33,321 nucleotides of DNA, from NCBI RefSeq assembly GCF_017307055.1, contig NZ_JAFLEQ010000016.1:425121-458441 (forward strand), in the 5' to 3' direction. Shown here piece after piece: positions 8,203 to 16,817 of the stretch; the stretch's first letter is position 1, and each line of letters begins with the position of its first letter. The stretch comes from Corynebacterium mendelii. Its GTDB lineage: Bacteria; Actinomycetota; Actinomycetes; Mycobacteriales; Mycobacteriaceae. A program made the translations under genes and the position numbers. The notes beneath the pieces were generated by a model that made no database searches, had not been told where the DNA came from, and saw only the letters and a program-made list of their open reading frames with translations.

Positions 8203-9648
8203 ATGGCCTTGCGACAACAAGCATCAACCACATCCAGCGGGCGCCCGCCATCCGGGGCCGTGGTCGATGTGCCCATCAAACAGGCGTGGCTGGCTCTGGC
8301 GAGCTTGTGCATCGGATTTTTCATGATCCTGCTCGACCAGACGGTGGTGGCGGTGGCCACCCCGGATTTTCAGGAGGGGCTGAACGCCACCCTCAACCAG
8401 GTTGTCTGGGTGACCAGTATCTACCTGCTTTTTTTCGCGGTCCCTTTGCTGGTGACCGGGCGTATGGGCGACCGTTTCGGGCAGCGCCGCGTCTTTGTCG
8501 TCGGGGTCAGTGTGTTCACTGTCTCCTCCCTGGCCTGCGGCTTGGCGCCCACTGCCGGGTCGCTGATTGCCGCCCGCGCCGTGCAGGGACTGGGGGCGGC
8601 GTTACTGGGGCCGCAGTCGATGAGTGTGATCAACCGGATTTTTCCCCGTGACAAACGGGGTGCGGCCATGGGGATCTGGGGATCGGTCGGTGGCCTGGCC
8701 ACCCTCGTCGGCCCCCTGCTGGGGGGTCTGATTGTCGGCACCATCGGCTGGCAGTGGGTGTTTTTCATCAATGTGCCCATCGGGATTGTGTGCGTGGTGA
8801 TGGTGATGAAATTCGTCCCCGACATGCCGCGCACCGCCCGGCGGATGGGGCTTGGCAGCGTGATTGTGTCGATTCTGGCTGTCGCCGGGGTGGTGTTCGC
8901 CCTGCAGGACGGGCCGAAGATCGGCTGGAACGGCTGGATCATCGCCACCTTGTGCTGCGGGCTGGTGCTGTGCGGGGTGTTTGTCCGGATGCAGAAAACA
9001 CAGGAACGGCGCGGCGACGATGCGCTGGTTCCGCCGAGTCTTTTTTCCAACCACAACTTCACCGTCGGCACGGTGTCGATTTTCACCATGGGCTTCACCG
9101 TCGGGGCAGTCACCCTGCCGATCATGATCCACCTGCAGCAGGGCCTGGGGTTGAGTGCGGAGAAAGCCGGTTTCTGTCTGGTGCCGATGGCGGTGATCTC
9201 CGGGGTGCTGGCCCCGTTTGCCGGCAGGCTCTCCGACAGACTGCACCCGAAAGTGCTCTCGGTGGGCGGTTTTGCGGCCATGACCGTCGGGGTGGCCTGG
9301 CTTGCGGCGGTGATGCGCGACGGGGTGGGGCTGTGGTGGATTTTCCCCGCCATCTGCCTGATGGGTGTCGGGCACGGGTTTATCTGGTCACCCAATGCCG
9401 CGACCTCCATGAGGGATGTCCAGCCGACAGCCATCGGTGCCGCCTCCGGGGTCTACAACACCACCCGGCAGGTCGGCAGTGTGCTCGGGGCCGCCGCCGT
9501 CGGCGCGATCATGCAGATCGAGGCGGCCCGCCACACCATATCGACGGCCATGGGCAACTCGGTGATCATCATTGCCGTGGTGCTGGCCGGGGGGCTTGTC
9601 GCCGTGTCGTTTTTCAAGGAAGTGCCGCCGCAGTACCAGCAGCAGTGA
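8203..9648 (+). CDS. MFS transporter, DHA2 (14-TM, EmrB/QacA-type) drug:proton antiporter
   Basis: A 481-residue inner-membrane protein with the DHA2 architecture of 14 helices. TM1 carries the family motif FFMILLDQTVVAVATP (motif D1, LDxTxVNVALP-like). Motif A follows TM2 as GRMGDRFGQRR, and motif C, the antiporter signature, appears as GSVGGLATLVGPLLGG in TM5. Such proteins export toxic compounds or metabolites using the proton gradient. The start chosen is ATG 8203 (MALRQQAS), directly after a leaderless promoter; an upstream in-frame TTG would add a poor N-terminal extension. No regulator of the TetR or MarR type sits next to it; the divergent gene is an acetyltransferase. The substrate cannot be predicted. 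A pair of acetyltransferase and efflux genes can indicate detoxification, but the two are not co-transcribed. Confidence 0.9.
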   Translation: MALRQQASTTSSGRPPSGAVVDVPIKQAWLALASLCIGFFMILLDQTVVAVATPDFQEGLNATLNQVVWVTSIYLLFFAVPLLVTGRMGDRFGQRRVFVVGVSVFTVSSLACGLAPTAGSLIAARAVQGLGAALLGPQSMSVINRIFPRDKRGAAMGIWGSVGGLATLVGPLLGGLIVGTIGWQWVFFINVPIGIVCVVMVMKFVPDMPRTARRMGLGSVIVSILAVAGVVFALQDGPKIGWNGWIIATLCCGLVLCGVFVRMQKTQERRGDDALVPPSLFSNHNFTVGTVSIFTMGFTVGAVTLPIMIHLQQGLGLSAEKAGFCLVPMAVISGVLAPFAGRLSDRLHPKVLSVGGFAAMTVGVAWLAAVMRDGVGLWWIFPAICLMGVGHGFIWSPNAATSMRDVQPTAIGAASGVYNTTRQVGSVLGAAAVGAIMQIEAARHTISTAMGNSVIIIAVVLAGGLVAVSFFKEVPPQYQQQ

Positions 9649-9979
9649 CCCACCGCGCGCGGCGGCGGACCACCGGCGGCCGGGAGAACCCGCCCCGGGC
9701 GGCGGATACAACCGTCCCGGCGGCAGGTTCACTGTCCAGCTTTTTGAAAAGAAGTCCCGGTCTTCATCCGGTGGCTGCGACACATTCATCCACCCGCAAC
9801 ATCTGCGGCGGGGGTGAGATGCGGGAGCTTGTGCAGGTGACGTCCGTCCAGCGTAGAACGGGTTTCCGGATCAAGGGGAGGCTGTGTGGGGTTGGGTCCG
9901 TTTTTTGTCCGATCGGGAGGGAATAATCCCAAAACCCGCGGAAAAACCGGGCGCAAACAAAAATATTTTTAGTTTCGGC
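9649..9979. other. Intergenic region between the MFS gene and pfkA
   Basis: There is no gene in these 331 bases. The left half is GC-rich and unstructured as far as I can see; the right end becomes A/T-rich just before the pfkA promoter. I see no clear rho-independent terminator for the MFS gene. Confidence 0.4.
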
Positions 9980-9992
9980 TAGGATCGGGGGC
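9980..9992 (+). promoter_or_regulatory. -10 box of leaderless pfkA promoter
   Basis: TAGGAT (9980-9985) ends seven bases before the pfkA ATG at 9993. The region upstream is A/T-rich but has no good TTGACA. No Shine-Dalgarno site precedes the ATG, so a leaderless transcript is the simplest reading. Confidence 0.5.
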
Positions 9993-11024
9993 ATGCGTAT
10001 TGCGACTTTGACTTCCGGCGGCGACTGCCCCGGCCTCAACGCTGTCATCCGCGGCATCGTCCGCACCGCGAGCTCCGATTACGGTTCCACTGTTGTCGGC
10101 TACCAGGACGGCTGGGTGGGCCTGATGGAGGACCGCCGCGTGCAGCTCTACGACGATGAATCCATTGACCGGATTCTGCTGCGCGGCGGCACCATTTTGG
10201 GTACCGGCCGCCTGCACCCGGACAAGTTCAAGGCGGGCCTGGAGACCATCAAAGCCAATCTGGCTGACGCCGGCGTCGACGCCCTGATCCCGATCGGCGG
10301 CGAAGGCACCCTCAAAGGCGCGAAATGGCTGTCGGACAACGGTATTCCGGTCGTCGGTGTGCCGAAAACCATTGACAACGACGTCAACGGCACCGACTAC
10401 ACCTTCGGTTTCGACACGGCCGTCTCTGTTGCCACCGATGCCATCGACCGGCTGCACACCACCGCCGAATCCCACAACCGGGTGATGATCGTCGAGGTCA
10501 TGGGTCGGCACGTCGGCTGGATCGCGCTGCACGCCGGTATGGCCGGCGGCGCCCACTACATTGTCATCCCCGAGCAGCCCTTCGACATCGCCGAAATCTG
10601 CAAGGCCATGGAACGCCGCTTCCAGATGGGTGAAAAGTACGGCATTATCGTCGTCGCCGAAGGTGCCTCCCCCAAACCCGGCACCATGGAACTGCAGTCC
10701 GGCGGACTGGACCAGTTCGGCCACGAGATTTTCACCGGCATCGGCCAGCAGATCGGCGACGAGATCAAAAACCGTCTCGGCCATGACGTCCGCACCACCA
10801 CACTGGGCCACATTCAGCGCGGCGGCACCCCCACCGCCTACGACCGGGTGCTGGCCACCCGCTACGGTGTGCATGCCGCCCGTGCCTGCCACCAGGGTGA
10901 GTTCGGAACCACGGTGGCGCTGCACGGCGAACACATCAAACTCATTCCGCTGCAGGAAGCCGTCGGCAGCCTGAAAGTCGTGCCCGAGGGCCGCTACCGC
11001 ACCGCCCGCGCCCTGTTCGGCTGA
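9993..11024 (+). CDS. pfkA: 6-phosphofructokinase (ATP-type, actinobacterial group III)
   Basis: A 343-residue cytoplasmic enzyme that phosphorylates fructose 6-phosphate to fructose 1,6-bisphosphate, the committed step of glycolysis. It shows the N-terminal nucleotide loop SGGDCPGLN (8-16), GGEGT (102-106), the catalytic PKTIDND (124-130, base Asp128), and MGRHVGWIA for sugar-phosphate binding. Gly105 in GGEGT, rather than the Asp of pyrophosphate enzymes (GGDDT), indicates ATP as donor. The Lys of PKTIDND is normally a PPi-type trait but also occurs in actinobacterial ATP enzymes. Length and motif order match the actinobacterial group. The gene appears to be transcribed alone from a leaderless promoter. 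Confidence 0.97.
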   Translation: MRIATLTSGGDCPGLNAVIRGIVRTASSDYGSTVVGYQDGWVGLMEDRRVQLYDDESIDRILLRGGTILGTGRLHPDKFKAGLETIKANLADAGVDALIPIGGEGTLKGAKWLSDNGIPVVGVPKTIDNDVNGTDYTFGFDTAVSVATDAIDRLHTTAESHNRVMIVEVMGRHVGWIALHAGMAGGAHYIVIPEQPFDIAEICKAMERRFQMGEKYGIIVVAEGASPKPGTMELQSGGLDQFGHEIFTGIGQQIGDEIKNRLGHDVRTTTLGHIQRGGTPTAYDRVLATRYGVHAARACHQGEFGTTVALHGEHIKLIPLQEAVGSLKVVPEGRYRTARALFG

Positions 11025-11312
11025 CCGGGGCCGTTGACCGCCCTTCGTTTTTTTGCGAACCGGCACACAACGTTTCCACGTTCACCCACGTCCACGCGCA
11101 TCCGCACCCCGGGGCAGCAGCACTCAACCATCCGGTTGGTGTTGTCCTCACAAGCCCCGCAGGGTCCGGGTGCGCGCTTTTTTCCGGTTCCACCCCGGCG
11201 TGTCGTGGCCGACGCACAGCCGATGGTGGTGCTGGTAAGTTTTAGCTCTACACGTCCGATCACACTGCTGCTGCGCGGCGGTGTTATCCACAATTCATGA
11301 GGTGCACCCCCT

Positions 11313-11822
11313 ATGGCCATGGCCAATCCCCTTGTCGCTTTTCTGGCGGCGGCGACAGCTTTTTCCTCCGGTATGTCCACAACCATCGACACCGCCCTTC
11401 CCGCCGGTGCCTCGTTTTCCTCCTTCGGGGATTTCACCGGCCACGTGCAGTCACCGCTGCCGCAGGGGGCGCAGCGCATCGCCGACCAAAACCGCATCAA
11501 AAACCTGATGCAGGGAACCCTGACAGCGGTCTCCAGCAAGAAAGTCACCATTGTCACCGCCCCCGAGCCGACAGCCACCGGCACTCTTCCGGTCACCGGT
11601 TCCGACGGCTGCAACCCCTACAGTGCGCAACTGGTGGTCACCAACCAGGGTGCGATCGTGCTGGGCAATGCCCGGCGGGACGAGCGGGGCTGTGATTCCC
11701 CGGTCGATGACGAATTCTGGAAGGTGTTTTCCGGCCAAACCATCATGTATCTGGCCAACAACAACATCATCTACTTAACCGACGGGGTCGACGGCATCGC
11801 CTTCCGCAAAACCGGGGCCTGA
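11313..11822 (+). CDS. Secreted META/HslJ-like protein
   Basis: A 169-residue protein with a short hydrophobic N terminus (LVAFLAAATAFSSG) resembling a Sec signal peptide. The C-terminal half reads GCNPYSAQLVVTNQG, then RGCDSP and DDEFWKVFSG, then a hydrophobic strand pair. This recalls the META (HslJ) domain, where a CNxYxG motif is followed by an RMAC-type motif and an F-x-x-x-L strand. Cys100 and Cys127 occupy the matching positions and could form a disulfide outside the membrane. The resemblance is by motif only. The start is ATG 11313 with GAGGTG eight bases upstream; ATG 11319 is also possible. It stands alone between pfkA and a broken gene. Function unknown; META proteins are linked to envelope stress in other bacteria. 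Confidence 0.6.
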   Translation: MAMANPLVAFLAAATAFSSGMSTTIDTALPAGASFSSFGDFTGHVQSPLPQGAQRIADQNRIKNLMQGTLTAVSSKKVTIVTAPEPTATGTLPVTGSDGCNPYSAQLVVTNQGAIVLGNARRDERGCDSPVDDEFWKVFSGQTIMYLANNNIIYLTDGVDGIAFRKTGA

Positions 11823-12139
11823 CCATTTCCACCAGTGGTGGTTTCCACCCCTCCCACGGTCGGATGAGTGCCACCACCGTCCGGTCACAAGGGGGAAGAA
11901 GATACCCGCGGTTACCCCTGGGGCAGGCCGGGACCTGCCCGTGAGAACCACATAACGTATCGCCCGGCACTGTTTCACCCGGATGTGCAGGTGTTTTTCC
12001 TTCCACCGCACCACCTCCCGGTTGCGGGCCGGTACAGGATTAGTCACGGTCATCCGGCACGCCCGGTTACGGGTCGGCCGCGGTCTGCGGCGTGACCGGG
12101 ATACGGGCGGTGGCACACACTGATTGCGGGGAGCCTGTC
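11823..12139. other. Intergenic region before the broken gene
   Basis: These 317 bases hold no supported gene. Two small dyads are visible: CCACC-AGT-GGTGG shortly after the previous stop, and GGGCAGG (11921-11927) with CCTGCCC (11934-11940) around a six-base loop. Neither is followed by a T-run, so I do not call a terminator. Confidence 0.35.
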
Positions 12140-12641
12140 ATGGAGTGGGCGCTCGTCCCTGTGGACTGGGTTGCGGGAAGAGTCTTTTTTCTCAACCACA
12201 CAATGGACTTCTAACGGCGCCTGGAGGAGTTCAACGACTGCTATCTGTCCGCCCACCAGAACCAAGCGTTCCGCAACGCCCGCCGACCGGAACAGGGCTA
12301 CCGTCAGCCCCGGCAACAGATTTGCTGAACCCTCCGATATTGACGCCGTGGTCAGGGAATTCCTGGGTGATTTCCCGCTCCCCGACTACACTTCGGCGGC
12401 TCCACACCGGCACGACGACTGTGAGTGGAAACTCCGGAAGCCGGTGGAAAAACTGGCACGCGCCGCCTGGGCGCGCAACTCGGTGCGCAACACCATCAAT
12501 TCCCGGCCGAAGCGCAGCGCCAACTGTGACCCCGGATCCGCTGAGGGTTGCGCCCCTGTGGAAATGAGACTGGCGCTGGCGGAAAAACGGCTGCAAATGG
12601 TCGATCTTCTCCACCAACTGGAATACTTGCGCCGCCAGTAG
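12140..12641 (+). pseudogene. Broken gene of unknown function (stop and frameshift)
   Basis: Two adjacent stretches look coding but lie in different frames. From ATG 12140, preceded by GGGGAG, the frame reads MEWALVPVDW to an in-frame TAA at 12212-12214 (MDF-stop). It continues without further stops as RRLEEFNDCYLSAHQNQAF until TGA at 12326-12328. In the next frame FAEPSDIDAVVREFLGDF continues to a stop at 12639-12641, with strong G/C preference at third codon positions and a coiled-coil-like end (MRLALAEKRLQMVDLLHQLEYLRRQ split over Leu-rich heptads). One stop and one frameshift would restore a protein of roughly 165 residues. I do not recognise the family. Alternatives are a sequencing error or a short intact gene from the GTG near 12348. 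Confidence 0.45.
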
Positions 12642-12764
12642 ACCATCGGTCGGGCACAGCCTGTTTTTTCAAAATCCCCGCGTCCTTCCTGCCCGGCCGC
12701 CCGGTGGCACCCGGACAGGTTTAGGCCTGGGCCTTGCCACCTGTCACCGGGTGCGCCCCACTGG

Positions 12765-12777
12765 TAGTTTGGCCGGC
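12765..12777 (+). promoter_or_regulatory. -10 box of leaderless promoter, VanZ-family gene
   Basis: TAGTTT (12765-12770) ends seven bases before ATG 12778, with no Shine-Dalgarno site between. This spacing matches the other leaderless starts in the window and decides the start codon. Confidence 0.45.
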
Positions 12778-13476
12778 ATGAGCATGCGGCCGGACAACAC
12801 CGTTTCCAAGCTTTATGGGTGGATCCGTGCCACGGCGTGCGCCTGCGGGCTGCTGGTCGAACCGGTCGGCAGCCCTGGTGGGAAGGGGCCTGCACACCGG
12901 GGCCTTATGGTGCATCCGCTGGCGCTTGGCTGGGTGTTGGCGTGTCAACTTGTCTGCACCCTGGCATTGACCATGGCGAAAAGCCAGCTGTTTATCGGTG
13001 GCCTGTGGAAAACAGCCAACCAGTCGGTGCGCCAGATCCGGTTGGTTCCCTTCGCCGAATTTTTCTCCCCCACCCACTGGTATTCGCCGTGGATCAATGC
13101 GGTGGGCAATATTGCGCTGTTTGCCGCCCCGGTGTTTGTTGCGGTGCTGGTTGTCTTGTGCACAGGTGCCGGAGGCAGGATAAGGCAGCTGACAGCCGGA
13201 CCCGGGCGGTTTCACCCCTATGCGGCCGTCGCGGTGGCAGCCGGACTGGCAAGTATTGTCATTGAACTTGTGCAGTTTGTCTTCGCCCTGGGCTACACCG
13301 ATATCGACGATGTGATTTTCAACGCTGCAGGGGCTCTTGCCGGCTACTGGCTGGGGCGCACCGCCGCCGGGAAACCGGGGATCGCGGCCGCCGGGGTGGC
13401 GGCGGTGGGGCTTGTCAACGCAGTCCTGGTGGTGGTGCTGGTCTCTGGAATGGTGGCCGTGGCAGTCACCGGGTGA
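12778..13476 (+). CDS. VanZ-family membrane protein
   Basis: A 232-residue integral membrane protein with about five hydrophobic segments. The core resembles VanZ (PF04892). The segment [11 protein letters not shown] precedes a helix [20 protein letters not shown] that matches the family's N-x-x-x-F-x-P block, and [35 protein letters not shown] matches its E-x-x-Q...R/TD-x-x-D-x-x-x-N-x-x-G signature. VanZ gives low-level teicoplanin resistance in enterococci; in most bacteria the family has no defined role. The start is ATG 12778 (MSMRPDNT), fixed by the leaderless -10 box. It precedes gatB by 44 bases, but gatB appears to have its own promoter. Family assignment is good; function is open. 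Confidence 0.8.
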   Translation: MSMRPDNTVSKLYGWIRATACACGLLVEPVGSPGGKGPAHRGLMVHPLALGWVLACQLVCTLALTMAKSQLFIGGLWKTANQSVRQIRLVPFAEFFSPTHWYSPWINAVGNIALFAAPVFVAVLVVLCTGAGGRIRQLTAGPGRFHPYAAVAVAAGLASIVIELVQFVFALGYTDIDDVIFNAAGALAGYWLGRTAAGKPGIAAAGVAAVGLVNAVLVVVLVSGMVAVAVTG

Positions 13477-13507
13477 GCCGGTGGCACCACTGTCGGGCGC
13501 AGGGCGA

Positions 13508-13520
13508 TAAACTGTCAGCC
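13508..13520 (+). promoter_or_regulatory. -10 box of leaderless gatB promoter
   Basis: TAAACT (13508-13513) lies seven bases before ATG 13521. There is no Shine-Dalgarno site, so transcription probably starts at the A of ATG. This supports 13521 as start over the in-frame GTG 48 bases upstream. Confidence 0.5.
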
Positions 13521-15023
13521 ATGACAGTCTCCTATGATCTGATGGACTTTGAAGAGGTTCTCGAGCGCTTCGATCCCGTGATGGGGCTGGAGGTGCACGT
13601 GGAACTGGCCACCGAAACGAAGATGTTTTCCGCATCATCGGCCTTTTTCGGCGCGGAACCCAACAGCCACGTCGACCCGGTCTCACTGGGGCTTCCCGGC
13701 GCGTTGCCGGTGGTCAACGCCAAAGGCGTGGAATGGGCCATCAAGATCGGGCTGGCACTGAACTGCGAGATCGCCGAATCCTCGCGCTTTGCCCGGAAGA
13801 ACTACTTCTACCCGGATCAGCCGAAGAACTACCAGATTTCCCAGTACGACGAGCCGATCGCCCACGACGGCTACCTGGATGTGGTGCTTGATGACGGCGA
13901 GATTTACCGCGTTGAAATTGAACGCGCCCACATGGAGGAAGACACCGGCAAACTGACCCACCTGGGTGGTGCCACCGGTCGTCTTCAGGGGGCCACCAGC
14001 TCGCTGGTCGACTGCAACCGGGCCGGTGTCCCGCTGATCGAAATCGTCACCAAACCCATTGAGGGGGCAGGTGCCCGGGCGCCGGAGGTCGCCCGCTGCT
14101 ATGTGGCCGCCCTGCGGGAACTCGTGGTGGCTTTGGGTGTCTCCGATGCGCGTATGGACCAGGGATCGATGCGCTGTGACTCCAACCTGTCGCTGCGCCC
14201 CATTGGCCAGAAAGAATTCGGCACCCGCACCGAGACGAAGAACATCAACTCGGTGCGCTCTGTCGAACAGGCTGTCCGCTTTGAGATGATGCGCCAGGCG
14301 CAGGTGATCACCGACGGTGGGACCATCCGCCAGGAAACCCGCCACTACCAGGAAACCGACGGCTCCACCACGGCCGGGCGCATCAAGGAAACCGCGGAAG
14401 ACTACCGCTACTTCAACGATCCCGATCTGCCGCCGGTGATCGCACCGCGGGAATGGGTGGAAGAAATCCGGGCCACCCTCCCGGAGCTGCCGTGGGTGCG
14501 CAAAGAACGCATCCAGAAAGAGTGGAAACTCTCCGATGAAGAGATGCGCGACCTGGTCAATGCCGGGGCACTGGATCTGATCATCGACACCGTCGAAGCC
14601 GGCACCACCCCCTCGGAGGCCCGCAGCTGGTGGGTGTCGTACCTGACCCAGAAAGCCAACGAAAAGGGTGTGGAGCTAGCCGCCCTCGAGATCACCCCGG
14701 CGCAGGTCGCCCGGGTGGTGGCCCTGATCAACGAAGGCAAACTGACCAACAAACTGGCCCGCAAAGCCGTTGACGGCGTCCTCGAAGGCGAAGGCGATGT
14801 CGACGAGGTCGTCAAAAACCGTGGCCTGGAAGTGGTCCGCGACGACGGGGCAATCGAAAAAGCCGTCGACGAGGCCCTGGCCGCCAACCCCGACATTGTC
14901 GAAAAGATCAAGGGCGGCAACAAAAAAGCCGGCGGCGCCATTGTCGGCGCGGTGATGAAAGCCACCCGCGGTAAAGCCGATCCCGCGCTGGTGAACAAGC
15001 TCATCGCGGAAAAGTGCCGCTAA
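13521..15023 (+). CDS. gatB: Aspartyl/glutamyl-tRNA(Asn/Gln) amidotransferase subunit B
   Basis: A 500-residue kinase and tRNA-binding subunit of GatCAB. It activates the side-chain carboxylate of misacylated tRNA with ATP before amidation by GatA-derived ammonia. The protein begins its domain with [20 protein letters not shown] and carries the GatB signature [19 protein letters not shown]. The [16 protein letters not shown] and [17 protein letters not shown] blocks are present, as is the C-terminal YqeY/tail domain ([24 protein letters not shown] split motif) that contacts tRNA. Length matches the family. The start ATG 13521 follows a leaderless -10 box. A perfect terminator hairpin 26 bases after the stop ends the transcript. 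Separation from gatA by about 12 kb means stoichiometry must be set from independent promoters. Confidence 0.98.
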   Translation: MTVSYDLMDFEEVLERFDPVMGLEVHVELATETKMFSASSAFFGAEPNSHVDPVSLGLPGALPVVNAKGVEWAIKIGLALNCEIAESSRFARKNYFYPDQPKNYQISQYDEPIAHDGYLDVVLDDGEIYRVEIERAHMEEDTGKLTHLGGATGRLQGATSSLVDCNRAGVPLIEIVTKPIEGAGARAPEVARCYVAALRELVVALGVSDARMDQGSMRCDSNLSLRPIGQKEFGTRTETKNINSVRSVEQAVRFEMMRQAQVITDGGTIRQETRHYQETDGSTTAGRIKETAEDYRYFNDPDLPPVIAPREWVEEIRATLPELPWVRKERIQKEWKLSDEEMRDLVNAGALDLIIDTVEAGTTPSEARSWWVSYLTQKANEKGVELAALEITPAQVARVVALINEGKLTNKLARKAVDGVLEGEGDVDEVVKNRGLEVVRDDGAIEKAVDEALAANPDIVEKIKGGNKKAGGAIVGAVMKATRGKADPALVNKLIAEKCR

Positions 15024-15048
15024 AGACCCGGCAACTGCTCGAAATGAT

Positions 15049-15095
15049 CATCGCCAGCCCCCGTGATACCGGGGGCTGGCGATGGTTTTTCTCTT
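15049..15095 (+). terminator. Rho-independent terminator after gatB
   Basis: A perfect 15-bp stem joins CATCGCCAGCCCCCG (15049-15063) to CGGGGGCTGGCGATG (15070-15084) with a six-base loop. A TTTTT run at 15086-15090 and a further T-rich stretch follow. It is the strongest hairpin in the window. Confidence 0.92.
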
Positions 15096-15141
15096 CCCGG
15101 ACATCTGCCGCGCACGACGGCCATGTGCCCGTAAAGACGAT

Positions 15142-15921
15142 CTATTCCGGCGGGTAGTACAGCAAATACGGATTGGCGGCAATCGCCGCAGTGGCAGAAG
15201 CGATGAGAATCAAAATCGCACCCAGGGCGATCGGCATGGAACCCGACGACACCGGGGAGCCGTCGTCGCCGTTGGCCTGATTCGGCGAGCTGCTTTTCGC
15301 CACCTCGCCAACGGTGTCGGCGGCAAGCGTCCCCATGGTCAATACCCCGGTCGCCGCTTGTTTGCCATCACCGGTCGGCGACGGGGAGCCGTTTGCCCCG
15401 GATGTCCGACCGTTTTTGACAGCTGCTTTCGCAGCCGCGATTTTGGCTTCCCTGGCCTCGAGAGAAAGACGTGTCAATGCGGTATCAAGTGTTGCCTCGC
15501 CAACCCAGTTTCTCACGTCGCGTTGTGCTGAATTTGGAAGTGCGGCCCAACCGTATTCAAGTTTCTTTTCGATAGCAGTGCATGGTTGGGTGACGGGACT
15601 GTAGTTTGCGCAGTTGATTTCCCATACCGATACCGGTGCTTTGGCATAGGTGACCAGGAAATACTTCTGGTCACCGACCGAGAGGTCATCCATTTTTTTC
15701 AACGACAGGAAGCGCTGAACTGTGTCGACAGCGGTAATAGATTCTTCGGAATTCCAGTCGCTGGATGATGAGGCGGCAAATCGGATGGCGGCAGCAATCT
15801 CTGGTGAACTCGGCAACGTCGGTTGCATGCTGTATGCAGAAGCGGGGGAGACGGCGCCGAAAGCGGCGGCTACTCCGGCCGTGAAGGCGAGGCCAACTGA
15901 TTCAGGGGAATTCAAGCGCAT
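15142..15921 (-). CDS. Exported protein of unknown function with C-terminal membrane anchor
   Basis: A 259-residue protein I do not recognise. It starts at ATG 15921, with AGGAA six bases upstream. An N-terminal signal peptide (LAFTAGVAAAFGAV, cleavage likely after SPASA29) leads to an extracytoplasmic region. That region has two Cys residues 10 apart (INCANYSPVTQPC), an Ala/Lys-rich helix (LEAREAKIAAAKAAVKN), and a Ser/Gly/Pro-rich stretch. A final hydrophobic helix (MPIALGAILILIASATAAIA) ends in a short NPYLLYYPPE tail. This is the layout of a membrane-tethered surface protein, without a sortase motif. Base composition is less GC-rich than its neighbours. It stands alone, convergent with gatB. 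Its upstream region contains an unusual triple-arm palindrome. Confidence 0.65.
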   Translation of the reverse strand: MRLNSPESVGLAFTAGVAAAFGAVSPASAYSMQPTLPSSPEIAAAIRFAASSSSDWNSEESITAVDTVQRFLSLKKMDDLSVGDQKYFLVTYAKAPVSVWEINCANYSPVTQPCTAIEKKLEYGWAALPNSAQRDVRNWVGEATLDTALTRLSLEAREAKIAAAKAAVKNGRTSGANGSPSPTGDGKQAATGVLTMGTLAADTVGEVAKSSSPNQANGDDGSPVSSGSMPIALGAILILIASATAAIAANPYLLYYPPE

Positions 15922-16817
15922 AGTAATTCCTAGGGAACAAGATGGAGCAAAGAGTGGTTTGGAGTCTAATGCCAACACCGCTTAACCCCGCCTGAAATAC
16001 CCCTTATTGTCGGGTAATCGACAATTGTCGTTTTTATCTTCCATACATGTAATTTAAAGCCTTTTGTGCAGGGTAAATGTCGATTTTAAGGAAATCTTAG
16101 GTTGTTTGCGCCAGTGGCTGTTTTTATGTGGCAATGGCCGCGGGTGGAGGTGGTTTTTCCGCGCCGTGTTTCCGATTGTTGTGCGTGTTGTCTACTGGGG
16201 CGTGCGGTGCGTTGGCAAGGTTGCTGCTGTTGGCAGGGGGTGGCCGAAAAACGTCAGGTGTGTTAAATATCACTTTTTCTCTGAGGGTGAGCGTATCCAA
16301 TAGGGCTGTCCTGCGGGTTTACCACCCATATTGCGGTGGTGCGGGGGTCTGTGCATCCTTTGGCGGAGTTTGGCGAACGGAAGTTTGAGTCAAGTCAAAA
16401 GGCTGGACCTTGTTTTTGGTGGCGGTGTCGGTGGGGGTTGCACCAGCTGTGGCCGGTACCATGGATGCAAGGCGCCACCCAGGGGTTGAGCCGCACAGCG
16501 ACGCAATGGCGTGGCTGGGACGGTTCCCCCGAGTTTTGTTTGCGTGTTTTCCCCACGCATTCAGGCTGGACATTAGTTCATAAGCAGGCTGCCGACCCGG
16601 CGGCGGGAATACCATGTGTTTTCCGCCGTAACCGCTGGAGCCTTCATCCTTCCAAGGCCCACCGCCGGTCTTTGTTGTTTTCTCTCCGTCCCCGCGGACC
16701 TTCTGGCAATTATGCCGGGGTACTGCCCGGGTGGATGGGGTGTGAACGACCGCAAAGACCGGCTCCAGGTGGCCGGGACACGATTTTTCCGACAACCCAG
16801 GAGTTGACTTTCCCCCC
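15922..16817. other. Long intergenic region with low-GC segment
   Basis: Nearly 900 bases separate the divergent unknown exported protein and the first YkvI gene. The left part (about 15960-16110) is clearly A/T-richer than the surroundings and holds the palindrome at 16007-16030. TTAAATATC near 16264-16272 could be part of a promoter. The right part is GC-rich with no supported gene; short open frames such as 16064-16303 lack a ribosome site and family resemblance. A TGCGTG/CACGCA dyad lies near 16549-16560. The region may hold a decayed gene or an unrecognised RNA. Confidence 0.35.
16007..16035. promoter_or_regulatory. Triple-arm palindrome TTGTCG-N6-CGACAATTGTCG
   Basis: TTGTCG (16007-16012), CGACAA (16019-16024) and TTGTCG (16025-16030) give a 12-bp perfect palindrome plus an overlapping inverted repeat, followed by TTTTT. 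It lies about 90-115 bases upstream of the exported-protein gene on the minus strand. It could be a two-site operator or a small terminator on the plus strand. Confidence 0.4.

Noticed and set aside
11921..11940. Perfect GGGCAGG/CCTGCCC hairpin
   Set aside because: No T-run follows and no gene ends next to it, so neither terminator nor regulatory role can be supported.
16064..16303. Short plus-strand open frame in the 15922-16817 gap
   Set aside because: No ribosome site, odd Trp/Cys/Arg-rich composition and no recognisable domain.
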